Of a DNA stretch of 64,000 nucleotides, positions 8,569 through 16,028 are shown in pieces; the first letter of the stretch is position 1, and each line of letters begins with the position of its first letter. The DNA is from an uncultured delta proteobacterium. GTDB taxonomy: Bacteria > Desulfobacterota > Desulfobulbia > Desulfobulbales > Desulfocapsaceae. The position numbers and the translations under genes were made by a program. Under the pieces are notes generated by a model. The model was not told where the DNA came from. It was given only the letters and a program-made list of their open reading frames with translations, and searched no databases. The DNA lies in NCBI GenBank assembly GCA_903901335.1, contig CAIUQR010000044.1, positions 1-64,000 of the forward strand, written 5' to 3'.

Positions 8569-9699
8569 ATGACTAAATTCGCAAAATTGTCTTTTAAGAA
8601 AGACGAACTCAATAAAGAACTGTCTGGATTTTTCAAAGGCATGCTTGAAAATGGTGCGGTCAACGCTGTCCTTGCTCCGATGGCTCAGCCTAAAAAAGGG
8701 GTCAGGCTGTCGCTTGTGACCTCGGCTGCCCATACGGCACAGGTTGATCCCTTTGCACCGGTAGCCGCGGTAAGTGGAGCCAAGATAGCATCATCGCTTA
8801 CCGCCCGGCCCTCTGGCCGCAAGGTGGCGATGGTCCTTCGACCCTGCGAGATCCGGGCCGTGGTTGAACTGGTCAAATTGAAACAGGTAAATCTTGACGA
8901 TGTCCTGCTGATCGGGATGGACTGTCTCGGTCGCTATGAGAACACCGATTTTGCCAAATTCCAGGAACAAGGGGGAACATCTGAGTCCTTTCTGGAAAAT
9001 GCCCAGGCCGGGAAAACCGCCATGGCTGATTTCGATATTATCGGCGCCTGCAAGATCTGTGAGTTTCCGACTGCTGATAATGTAGATATGAGGCTGTGCG
9101 CGATAGGTGCAGGAAATGGTACGGTCTTCATTGAGGCAGTGACAAAAAAAGGTGAGGAAGCCCTGGATAAATCAGGAATAAAGTCGGGTGAGTCGCCTGC
9201 CGGTCGTGATGAGGCGGTAAAAAAACTGGTGGCGGTGCGAACTGATGCCAGGGACAAGAAATTTACTGAGTACCGGGCGGAGACCAATACCTTCGAGGCC
9301 TTGGCAGACAAACTGTCCGCCTGCATCAACTGCTATAACTGCCGGGTGGCGTGTCCTGTCTGTTATTGCAAGGAGTGTGTGTTTGTGACGGATACCTTCC
9401 GGCACAACGGCGACCAGTTCATGATGTGGGCGGATAAAGGCGGTATGCTGAAGATGCCGAATGATACGATTTTCTATCATCTGACCCGCATTACCCATAT
9501 GAGTCTTTTCTGTGTCGGTTGCGGTCAGTGCACGAGTGCGTGTCCGAACGATATAGATCTGATGCCGTTGTTCAGGACATCAGCCGATAAAACGCAGGCC
9601 CGGTTCAACTATCAGGCAGGACGATCAGTCGATGAAGAACAGCCGATGGCTGGATTCAAATCCGATGAGCTGGTTGAAGTGACTGGTCAAGTCAAATAG
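8569..9699 (+). CDS. FrhB/FdhB-like iron-sulfur flavoprotein
   Basis: This 376-residue protein resembles the beta subunits of F420-reducing hydrogenases and of archaeal-type formate dehydrogenases. The central KPC-like segment (VLRPCEIRAVVEL, residues ~85-97) and the GMDCLG segment are characteristic. Cysteine clusters follow at ~252-270 (CINCYNC..ACPVCYCKEC) and ~315-325 (CVGCGQCTSACP). Family members usually bind FAD plus 4Fe-4S clusters and form an electron entry or exit point. No formate dehydrogenase catalytic subunit is present in this operon, so its partner is either elsewhere or the complex uses the NAD(P)H module of the preceding HdrA. The start has GGAGAT eight bases upstream. Confidence 0.82.
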   Translation: MTKFAKLSFKKDELNKELSGFFKGMLENGAVNAVLAPMAQPKKGVRLSLVTSAAHTAQVDPFAPVAAVSGAKIASSLTARPSGRKVAMVLRPCEIRAVVELVKLKQVNLDDVLLIGMDCLGRYENTDFAKFQEQGGTSESFLENAQAGKTAMADFDIIGACKICEFPTADNVDMRLCAIGAGNGTVFIEAVTKKGEEALDKSGIKSGESPAGRDEAVKKLVAVRTDARDKKFTEYRAETNTFEALADKLSACINCYNCRVACPVCYCKECVFVTDTFRHNGDQFMMWADKGGMLKMPNDTIFYHLTRITHMSLFCVGCGQCTSACPNDIDLMPLFRTSADKTQARFNYQAGRSVDEEQPMAGFKSDELVEVTGQVK

Positions 9700-9709
9700 G
9701 AGCAATATT

Positions 9710-12700
9710 ATGGCAGAAAAAAAGCCGACAGGCACGGTCCTTGTGGCTGGTGCCGGCATTTCTGGAATCAAGGCGGCCATCGAGCTCGCCGAAGGCGGGT
9801 ATAAGGTTCTGCTGACCGATGCTTCTACCCAGATTGGCGGTATCCTGGCCAAACTTGATTACCAGTTTCCGACAGATCATTGCGGCATGTGCAGAATGCT
9901 GCCCATGGTGGGCCGCGAGTATGGCTCGCAGTACTGTATGCGAAAGAGCCTGTTTCATGAAAATATAGAGATCCTGCCTTTCACCGAGATCACCTCGGTC
10001 CAGGGTGACGGGGGGAATTATAAAGTCGAGCTGCTGAAAAAGGCCAGACTTGTCGATCCTGCCGTCTGTAACGAAATGGGGGAATGTATCGACGTCTGCC
10101 CGGTTGAAGTCCCTGATGAATTCAACCACGGATTAACGAAGCGGAAGGCCATCTATCAGGCTATCCCGCACAATACCCCGAAAATGCTGCTCATCGATAG
10201 AGAGGCCTGTACCAAGTGCGGTGAGTGCGTCAAGGTCTGTACGACCAATGCCATCAACCTGGATGCTCAGGATGAGGTGGAGACCAGGGAGGTCCATTCC
10301 ATTGTCCTGGCCTCGGGCGTGAAGCTCTACAATACTCGCGAGTTTGAGGATGCCAAGTCCTACGCGGTCTCCCCGGATGTCGTCACGTCGCTGGCCTTTG
10401 AGCGGATGATGAGCAGTTCCGGCACCTATGAAGGCGGGGTGATCAAACGTCCCTCCGACGGCAAACCGGCAAAGAATATTGCCTGGATCCAGTGCATGGG
10501 CTCACGGAACAGACGACAGAAGAGGGATTACTGTTCCTCCATCTGCTGTATGTTTGCGTTGAAAGAGGCGGTGCTGGCCAAGGAAAAGGGCGGTCCGGAG
10601 GTCGATACCACGATTTTTTATATGGACATGCGGACCTTTGGCAAGGGCTTTCAACAGTACCGGGATAAGGCCGTGGACGAGCACGGAGTGAAGCTTATCC
10701 GCTGCCGGGTGCAGGGTGTTATGCTCAAGCCTGACGGCAGTTTGGAGATGCGGTATTTCGATCCCGAGACCAACGAGTTTTTTGTCAAGGATTACGATCT
10801 GGTCGTCATGTCAACGGGTCAGATCCCCTTTGAGACCCATAAGAAATGGGCCGATCTGCTGAATGCACCGCTTGATGAACGCGGTCTTCTGGCCACCGAG
10901 CAGTACAGCAAAATCAAAATAGCAGGTAAGCCCGGCCTTTTTATCTGCGGATCGCTGATGGGACTCACGGATGTCAGTGAGGCCATGTCCAGTGGTATCG
11001 CCGCAGCCGGAGAGGCAACCAACTTCCTGACCACACTTGGTGTGGATATTCTAAAAGAGGAAGAGATTGCTGAGCCGACTGCCCATGAACGGGAAAATTC
11101 TCTGGTCTCGGTTGCTCTCTGTAAATGTGGGGAGAAGGTAGGCGCTGATGGGATTGATTATGAACTTCTCAGTGCCGAATTGCTGCGCTACCGCGGGGTT
11201 GGTGAGGTCAATGTCATCGATTCCATCTGTAAGGCGGAAGGGGAAACCACCACGAACGATATCCTCGGCAAGACCAAATGCAACAGGCTTTTGGTCGGGG
11301 CATGTCAACCGTTCATGTATCGCCGGAAACTGAAGAATGTGGCGAGAAAGGCGGGATTCAACTCGTCGATGGTCGAGATTTTTGATCTCTTCGGCATTGC
11401 CAGAAGAGGCATGGTCGAGCCGTCGGTAGGAGATTGGACACTGCGGGCAGCAAGGGAGGTTAAGTCGGATATCGAGAGGCTGAAGTATAAACCTGCCCTG
11501 CACGTGAGTACGCTGCCGATCAATCAGACCGCACTTGTCGTCGGTGGCGGAATCGGCGGGATGCAGGCTGCCCTGTCACTTGCCACTCGGGGTGTGCCGG
11601 TCCATCTTGTTGAAAAGGAAGCACATCTGGGCGGGTACCTCGGAAATCAGGTTGAACATACGATTGATGGGCTTGCCCCTGTGGCTATGGCATCTGACAT
11701 GAAGCTGAAGGTGTTCGAAAACAAGAATATCACGGTCCATTTGAACTGTGAGGTGGAGAAGACCGTCGGAACCCTTGGCTCCTTCGAGTCCAAGCTGCAC
11801 TTCAAAGATACCAATGAAAACACCTACCTGCACCACGGTGCAGTGATTATGGTGACGGGCGGACATGAAGGGGCGACTACCGAATATGGGTATGGCACCT
11901 CCGACAAGGTGCTGACCCAGGCGGAACTCAAGAAAGGCATGGCGAGTGGCAATATCGATGCCGGTGGTCTTGAAAACGTTGTGATGATCCAGTGCGTCGG
12001 ATCAAGGCAGAAGGAAGGGCGCCATTACTGCAGCCGCATCTGCTGCATGTGGGCCATTGCCAACGCCTTGAAGATCAAGGAAGTGAATCCCGAAGCCCGG
12101 GTTTTTATCCTGTACCGTGATGTGATGACCTACGGCTTTTTCGAGCAGTATTATACGAAGGCCAGGACTGCCGGAATTATCTTCATGAATTACAGCCTGG
12201 AGAACAAACCCCAGGTGGAGATGGTCGAGGGGAACCCAGTCGTCAAATTCATGGACACCGTCCTGAACACCGAGATAGAGTTGCCGGCCGATATGCTGGT
12301 CCTCTCCACCGGTGTGGATCCGGAAGAGTCAAACCAGAGACTCGCCGATGCCTTCGGTGTAACGCTTACTGAAGACAGGTTCTTGGCGGAGGCCGATTCG
12401 AAATGGCGTCCGATTGAATTCCAGAAGGTCGGATTGTATCTGGCCGGTACCGCCCATTCGCCGATGCCTCTGAAGAGTGTGATCATGCAGGCGGAGGCGG
12501 CGGCACAGAAGGCTTATACCTATCTTTCAGGACGTGAAGTGCATACGGCCGGCGTTATTTCGAAGGTGAAGGATGCCCTCTGTATCCGCTGTCAGAGATG
12601 TATCAACATCTGTCCATATGGGGCACGCTCTTATGATGAGGTGGAAAAATGCATCGTCGTCGACCCTGCTGAATGCCAGGCCTGTGGTGCGTGTGCTGTC

Positions 12701-12808
12701 GAGTGCCAGAACAATGCGGCGGAGGTGACAGGGTGGAGTGACAAACAGCTGATGGCTGCAATCGATGCAAAGCTCATGGACGATCTCCTGATGTCAACTG
12801 CGGAATAA
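9710..12808 (+). CDS. hdrA: Tandem double HdrA-like protein
   Basis: The 1032-residue protein contains two HdrA-type flavoprotein halves in one chain. The first half has an FAD motif (GAGISG, ~residues 14-19), the HCGMCRM segment and 4Fe-4S motifs (CxxxGECIDVCP, CTKCGECVKVC). The second half has its own Rossmann motif (GGGIGG near 607) and ends in two ferredoxin clusters (CIRCQRCINIC, CQACGACAVEC). Each half carries the conserved HdrA segment with a double cysteine (CSSICCMFA and CSRICCMWA). Such proteins are expected to hold two FADs and several clusters. The order hdrA-mvhD-frhB-hdrA-hdrC-hdrB implies that this copy docks HdrC and HdrB. A strong AGGAG precedes the ATG. Confidence 0.9.
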   Translation: MAEKKPTGTVLVAGAGISGIKAAIELAEGGYKVLLTDASTQIGGILAKLDYQFPTDHCGMCRMLPMVGREYGSQYCMRKSLFHENIEILPFTEITSVQGDGGNYKVELLKKARLVDPAVCNEMGECIDVCPVEVPDEFNHGLTKRKAIYQAIPHNTPKMLLIDREACTKCGECVKVCTTNAINLDAQDEVETREVHSIVLASGVKLYNTREFEDAKSYAVSPDVVTSLAFERMMSSSGTYEGGVIKRPSDGKPAKNIAWIQCMGSRNRRQKRDYCSSICCMFALKEAVLAKEKGGPEVDTTIFYMDMRTFGKGFQQYRDKAVDEHGVKLIRCRVQGVMLKPDGSLEMRYFDPETNEFFVKDYDLVVMSTGQIPFETHKKWADLLNAPLDERGLLATEQYSKIKIAGKPGLFICGSLMGLTDVSEAMSSGIAAAGEATNFLTTLGVDILKEEEIAEPTAHERENSLVSVALCKCGEKVGADGIDYELLSAELLRYRGVGEVNVIDSICKAEGETTTNDILGKTKCNRLLVGACQPFMYRRKLKNVARKAGFNSSMVEIFDLFGIARRGMVEPSVGDWTLRAAREVKSDIERLKYKPALHVSTLPINQTALVVGGGIGGMQAALSLATRGVPVHLVEKEAHLGGYLGNQVEHTIDGLAPVAMASDMKLKVFENKNITVHLNCEVEKTVGTLGSFESKLHFKDTNENTYLHHGAVIMVTGGHEGATTEYGYGTSDKVLTQAELKKGMASGNIDAGGLENVVMIQCVGSRQKEGRHYCSRICCMWAIANALKIKEVNPEARVFILYRDVMTYGFFEQYYTKARTAGIIFMNYSLENKPQVEMVEGNPVVKFMDTVLNTEIELPADMLVLSTGVDPEESNQRLADAFGVTLTEDRFLAEADSKWRPIEFQKVGLYLAGTAHSPMPLKSVIMQAEAAAQKAYTYLSGREVHTAGVISKVKDALCIRCQRCINICPYGARSYDEVEKCIVVDPAECQACGACAVECQNNAAEVTGWSDKQLMAAIDAKLMDDLLMSTAE

Positions 12809-12820
12809 GAGGTGGTGATA

Positions 12821-13324
12821 ATGGATTTACAACAAGGATCGATTAAGGACTTATGGAAGGCTATTTATAATACGGGTGATCTCCATCACTGTTTCAACTG
12901 CAGTACATGCCTTTCCGGATGTCCTGCCTCCCATGGAGATCCGCCGCTGCTGGTTCGAAACCTGGCCCGGAAGGTGATTCTGGGCCTCGAGGAAGAGCTT
13001 CTCAATGATGATACACCCTGGGCCTGTGTCTCCTGTTCAAAGTGTGAGGAGATGTGTCCGATGGATGTCAAACCGTTCGAGATGATTCTGGCCATCCGGC
13101 AATGGCAGAGCGCCAACGATGAGACCCGGGTGCCGCCGTCGATTGTCGAGATTTACAAACGGGGTTATACGCAGGCCGTTGGCGTGAATACGGATTTGCG
13201 CGATAAGTTGGGGTTGCCTGAATTAAAGACAATTACCAACAATCCTGAACAACTGCAGTTTTTTCGTGAGATGCTTATGAAGACACCGGTAGTCAGTGCC
13301 AATGACTACATGTTCGGTGGATGA
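12821..13324 (+). CDS. hdrC: Heterodisulfide reductase subunit C-like protein
   Basis: This 167-residue protein has the HdrC layout: two 4Fe-4S ferredoxin motifs, HCFNCSTCLSGCP near residues 22-34 and CVSCSKCEEMCPMD near 66-79, in a small soluble helical protein. HdrC carries electrons from HdrA to the CCG-domain subunit HdrB. The ATG at 12821 is preferred over the in-frame GTG at 12812 because GAGGTGG sits five bases upstream of it. It lies 12 bp after hdrA and is separated from hdrB by a 120-bp spacer with two hairpins. Confidence 0.93.
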   Translation: MDLQQGSIKDLWKAIYNTGDLHHCFNCSTCLSGCPASHGDPPLLVRNLARKVILGLEEELLNDDTPWACVSCSKCEEMCPMDVKPFEMILAIRQWQSANDETRVPPSIVEIYKRGYTQAVGVNTDLRDKLGLPELKTITNNPEQLQFFREMLMKTPVVSANDYMFGG

Positions 13325-13360
13325 AAAGAAGCGATTCACAGCTGAACCTGGTTGTTTTAC

Positions 13361-13378
13361 TTCACTGTCAGAAGTGAA
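13361..13378. repeat. Small inverted repeat in the hdrC-hdrB spacer
   Basis: TTCACT and AGTGAA form a 6-bp inverted repeat around a 6-base loop, immediately before the larger hairpin. It may fold in the mRNA as a second stem. Confidence 0.5.
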
Positions 13379-13381
13379 TTG

Positions 13382-13425
13382 TGAAAATGATCGGTAAGGC
13401 GGTTCGCTTTAAGCGATCATTTTCA
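13382..13425 (+). promoter_or_regulatory. Strong intergenic mRNA hairpin between hdrC and hdrB
   Basis: A perfect 12-bp inverted repeat (TGAAAATGATCG with CGATCATTTTCA) encloses a second 6-bp stem (AAGGCG with CGCTTT, one G-U pair). No T-run follows, so it is not a standard intrinsic terminator. Its position inside the operon, 20 bp before the hdrB start, fits an RNA-processing or mRNA-stabilising element that sets different levels of HdrB and the upstream subunits. Confidence 0.7.
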
Positions 13426-13444
13426 TATACATGAGGGATGAGAA

Positions 13445-14329
13445 ATGGAATTATGTCTTTTTCTGGGTTGTAATACACCTGCCATCCGACCGGATGTTGA
13501 GCGGGCGATAAGGGCGACAATGCCTGTTCTGGGTATTGATCTGGTGGATTCCGACAATTATGTCTGCTGTCCGGCATTCGGCGCCTTCCCGTCAACCGAT
13601 ATTGATTCCTGGCTGGCGACAAGCGGCTGGAATCTGTCGATTGCCGAGGAGAAGGGATGTGATTTTGTGGTCCAGTGCGGCTCATGTTACAGCTCGCTAC
13701 GCATGGGGCGGGAGCATATGATGCATCATGCCGATAAAATGGCCCGCGTCAATGAGCTGCTGGAGCCGACCGGGCGAACGGTCACCGGGAAATCGAAGGT
13801 TCGCCACGTGTCCGAGGTTCTCTATAAGGAAATTGGACCGGAAACGATCGCAGGGCAGGTTAAAAAGAGTCTAAAGGGTCTTCATGGCATTGTCCAGTAC
13901 CCCTGCCATACACTGTTTCCCAGTGAGGTCGTCGGGTTCGAAGAGTCAGCACGGGCGCCAAAGGGCATGCGTCAGCTGGTCGAGGCCCTCGGGGCGACGG
14001 TGGACAGCTACAGTCGTGAATTGCAGTGCTGCGGCGGGGCCGGCGGTTTTATGAAAAGTACCCCAGAGCAGGCCATTGAATTTGCCAAGACCAAGTTCGA
14101 TGCGATACTGGATGAAACTAAAGCCGATTTTATCGCTGTTTCCTGTATCACCTGTTTGATGCATATGGAAAATGTGCAGAATACGTTGAACAAGCGGGTC
14201 GGAGAAGAGCGATATAAAATCCCTGTTTTTGACTACAACCAGCTGCTTGCGCTCTGTCTGGGGTTCGATCCGAAACAGGTTGCCTCGATATGCAATGTTT
14301 CCAGGGATTCCGTTCTCAGCCGTATTTAG
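13445..14329 (+). CDS. hdrB: Heterodisulfide reductase subunit B-like protein
   Basis: The 294-residue protein is a two-domain CCG protein as in HdrB, the subunit that carries the disulfide-reducing iron-sulfur centres. The N-terminal domain shows FLGCN, then CCPAFGAF, then QCGSCYSS. The C-terminal domain shows YPCHTLFP, LQCCGGAGGF and SCITCLMHM. It is the last gene of the Hdr operon, after a hairpin-containing spacer. Because bacteria of this type lack CoM-S-S-CoB, the natural disulfide or other acceptor is unknown. Confidence 0.92.
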   Translation: MELCLFLGCNTPAIRPDVERAIRATMPVLGIDLVDSDNYVCCPAFGAFPSTDIDSWLATSGWNLSIAEEKGCDFVVQCGSCYSSLRMGREHMMHHADKMARVNELLEPTGRTVTGKSKVRHVSEVLYKEIGPETIAGQVKKSLKGLHGIVQYPCHTLFPSEVVGFEESARAPKGMRQLVEALGATVDSYSRELQCCGGAGGFMKSTPEQAIEFAKTKFDAILDETKADFIAVSCITCLMHMENVQNTLNKRVGEERYKIPVFDYNQLLALCLGFDPKQVASICNVSRDSVLSRI

Positions 14330-14370
14330 ATCCTGACTGAGTCTGCGCAGGTAGTGTAATTATGGTGTGA

Positions 14371-14402
14371 ATATGGTGTCAGGTCTTGGCCTGGCGCCAT
14401 AT
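14371..14402. repeat. Imperfect palindrome with GGTGTCAGGTC core (REP-like or terminator)
   Basis: ATATGGTGTCAGG and CCTGGCGCCATAT pair as a 13-bp stem (two G-U pairs) around a 6-base loop. The sequence shares GGTGTCAGGTC with the inverted repeat at 14907-14967. It lies 42 bp after the hdrB stop and 35 bp before the rubrerythrin-like gene. No long T-run follows. It could end the Hdr transcript or be a REP/RAYT-type mobile palindrome. Confidence 0.65.
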
Positions 14403-14436
14403 CTTTCGTTTCTCATCACCTCAGGAGGTATATGGA

Positions 14437-14898
14437 ATGAATTTTAAATCTATCGATGAAGTACTCGATTTTGCAATAGATAAGGAAAAAGAGGCGGTGA
14501 CGTTTTATAATGAACTCAGCAAAAAAGAGTCGATTGCCGCCCTTGTCAAGACATTCAAAGAATTGGCCCAGGAGGAAGCAAAGCACGTTAAGTTGCTGAC
14601 GAATATTTCAAAAAATCAAAAAGGTATCGATTCCTATGAACTGAAAAAGGTCACTGACCTGAAAATCAGTGACTACCTGGTGGAGACGGAATATACTGAG
14701 GGGATGCCGATGCAGGACATTCTTGTCCTGGCCATGAAACGTGAAGAGATGGCCGTCAAACTCTATACCAATCTCGCCATGGGTTCGGTAGATGATGAAT
14801 TCGTGAAACTCTTCAAACTCCTGGCCCAGGAAGAGGCCAAGCACAAACTCACCTTCGAACGCCTGTATGACGATGACCTTGCCGGTCAGGGTAATTAA
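14437..14898 (+). CDS. Rubrerythrin/ferritin-like diiron protein
   Basis: The 153-residue protein is a four-helix-bundle ferritin-like protein of the rubrerythrin erythrin-domain type. Two ExxxxxxxxE/ExxH repeats supply the diiron ligands: KEKEAVTFYNEL with EEAKHVKLL in the first half, and KREEMAVKLYTNL with EEAKHKLTFE in the second half. The C-terminal rubredoxin domain of classical rubrerythrin is missing. A role in peroxide or oxygen protection is usual for the family. The ATG at 14437 has AGGAGGT seven bases upstream, which excludes the longer open frame. The gene is bracketed by two related inverted repeats. Confidence 0.88.
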   Translation: MNFKSIDEVLDFAIDKEKEAVTFYNELSKKESIAALVKTFKELAQEEAKHVKLLTNISKNQKGIDSYELKKVTDLKISDYLVETEYTEGMPMQDILVLAMKREEMAVKLYTNLAMGSVDDEFVKLFKLLAQEEAKHKLTFERLYDDDLAGQGN

Positions 14899-14906
14899 TC
14901 AAATCT

Positions 14907-14967
14907 GGTGTCAGGTCGTAACATTTGGATTTTTGTAAGACAATGTCAAAGGTTACGACCTGACACC
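14907..14967. repeat. Perfect 16-bp inverted repeat downstream of the rubrerythrin-like gene
   Basis: GGTGTCAGGTCGTAAC (14907-14922) and its exact reverse complement (14952-14967) enclose 29 bases, within which ACATT/AATGT can extend the pairing. The core GGTGTCAGGTC recurs at 14374-14384. Motifs of this kind are typical of REP elements mobilised by RAYT (Y1) transposases; no transposase is present here, so that link is inferred. It may also act as a transcription terminator. Confidence 0.75.
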
Positions 14968-15022
14968 GGTCCTCATTCCCCCCTCCCCCTCTCGTGATTT
15001 TTTCTAAAACATTTTTTGCCTG

Positions 15023-15051
15023 CTGGAAAATCATCTCAAAGTGTGTATAAT
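15023..15051 (+). promoter_or_regulatory. Candidate sigma-70 promoter for the SelW-like gene
   Basis: A perfect TATAAT at 15046-15051 stands 17 bases after a weak -35 (CTGGAA). It lies about 80 bp before the selenoprotein start, with no other gene between. Confidence 0.45.
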
Positions 15052-15130
15052 GCCTTTGTTTTTGAATGCTCGGCCGTGTTGCCGGATTCCGGTAAGAGAA
15101 AATGTCTGTTGTTATGGAAAGGTTACAACT

Positions 15131-15376
15131 ATGAAGATAACCGTCGAATATTGCACACGATGAAACTATCAACCCCGGGCTTCCAGTTTGGAAGAGGAGT
15201 TGAAAAGAGAATTCGCTGCGGAGGTAGAGTTGCTTCCCTCCTCCGGCGGGGTGTATGAAGTGGCAGTGAGCGGAGAAAAAATCTTTTCAAAAGCAGAATT
15301 GAAACGTTTTCCGCGAGATGGTGAAATTCTTGATCTCATTCGGAATAAGCTGAAGAGCCCAGGGACGCTTATTTGA
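15131..15376 (+). CDS. SelW-like (Rdx family) selenoprotein with in-frame TGA
   Basis: Reading from ATG 15131 through TGA 15161-15163 gives an 81-residue protein that starts MKITVEYCTRU and continues NYQPRASSLEEEL. This is the SelW/SelT/SelH thioredoxin-like fold with its CxxU redox motif (C8, U11) at the end of the first strand, followed by the usual helix and a GxxYEV strand. Length suits the family. A hairpin directly after the TGA matches a bacterial SECIS element. Without recoding the gene would stop after ten residues, yet conserved family sequence continues in the same frame to 15376. The last 8 bp overlap the convergent DtxR-family gene. The exact role of bacterial SelW-like proteins is unclear; thiol redox or thioredoxin-linked reduction is likely. 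Confidence 0.88.
15170..15202 (+). promoter_or_regulatory. Candidate bacterial SECIS hairpin
   Basis: The RNA can fold with a lower stem (CAAC with GTTG, plus CC with GG across one mismatch) and an upper 5-bp stem CTTCC/GGAAG closed by a 5-base AGUUU loop. The apical loop begins 21 bases after the TGA and has G as its second base. Both features meet the published bacterial SECIS rules (a G in the first two loop bases, loop 16-37 nt from the UGA). Confidence 0.75.
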
Positions 15377-15875
15377 TTTCTACTCCTTTTATCTGACATT
15401 GAGCCACACATTCATCGCAATTTAGCTTGGTTTTACCCAAACGATGGAAGCTGGCAAAGCCCTCGATAAGATCGTCTCCGCCCCGGGGGCAGACCTGCAG
15501 AAACTGGATGAAGTTGATCATTCTGGAGATGATTTCCGGGGGAGCTGCATGTTCGATCCGGCATGCCCCTTCTTCTGCGGTGTCATTGTCGATAGAAAGG
15601 ATCTCGATGAAAAAACGTTTCAGAGCATTATGGCGGAAGATAACGTCTTCGGCTGTTTTCTTGCCCTTCTCCGTCATTGTAATTGCTTCGTAAGGGGCGT
15701 AATTGATAAGTTCTTTTTGAGAAAGCGCCCGTAATGCCTCTGTTACAGAGGCACGGCTGACCCCGAGTCGCAAAGCGATATCCTTACTTCTGGCAACGAG
15801 CTTGTCCTCAACAATATGGTGAATTGCTTCTATATAGTCTTCCAGGCTGGCACTGAGTTTGGCTCTTTTGATCAT
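15369..15875 (-). CDS. DtxR/MntR-family metal-dependent transcriptional regulator
   Basis: The 168-residue protein has the DtxR winged helix-turn-helix at residues ~8-65 (SLEDYIEAIHHI, then SKDIALRLGVSRASVTEALRAL) followed by the metal-binding/dimerisation domain (RHNALKRFFIEIL, then EEGACRIEHA). Family members sense Fe2+ or Mn2+ and repress metal uptake genes. The C-terminus is cysteine-rich (LNCDECVAQC), resembling members that may sense iron-sulfur or redox state. It lacks an SH3-like third domain, like MntR. It is convergent with, and overlaps by 8 bp, the selenoprotein gene, and diverges from recN. Confidence 0.88.
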   Translation of the reverse strand: MIKRAKLSASLEDYIEAIHHIVEDKLVARSKDIALRLGVSRASVTEALRALSQKELINYAPYEAITMTEKGKKTAEDVIFRHNALKRFFIEILSIDNDTAEEGACRIEHAAPPEIISRMINFIQFLQVCPRGGDDLIEGFASFHRLGKTKLNCDECVAQCQIKGVEIK

Positions 15876-15929
15876 GGTAGTGTTCGAGGGGAAACCGTAT
15901 GGATGAGAGAAGTGCTGAAGAATGGTTTA

Positions 15930-15947
15930 TAAGGCCTTTTTGCCTTA
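15930..15947. promoter_or_regulatory. Palindrome in the DtxR/recN divergent region
   Basis: TAAGGC and GCCTTA form a perfect 6-bp dyad around a 6-base spacer, 55 bp upstream of the regulator start. This is a reasonable place for an autoregulatory operator, but the sequence is not a known DtxR consensus. Confidence 0.35.
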
Positions 15948-16028
15948 AATTGTGCTGCCTATGATAAAACCCTTTTGCAAACGAGTCAAGTCAGGAAAGG
16001 GGAATATGGTCTCATTGAAGAAAAACAC

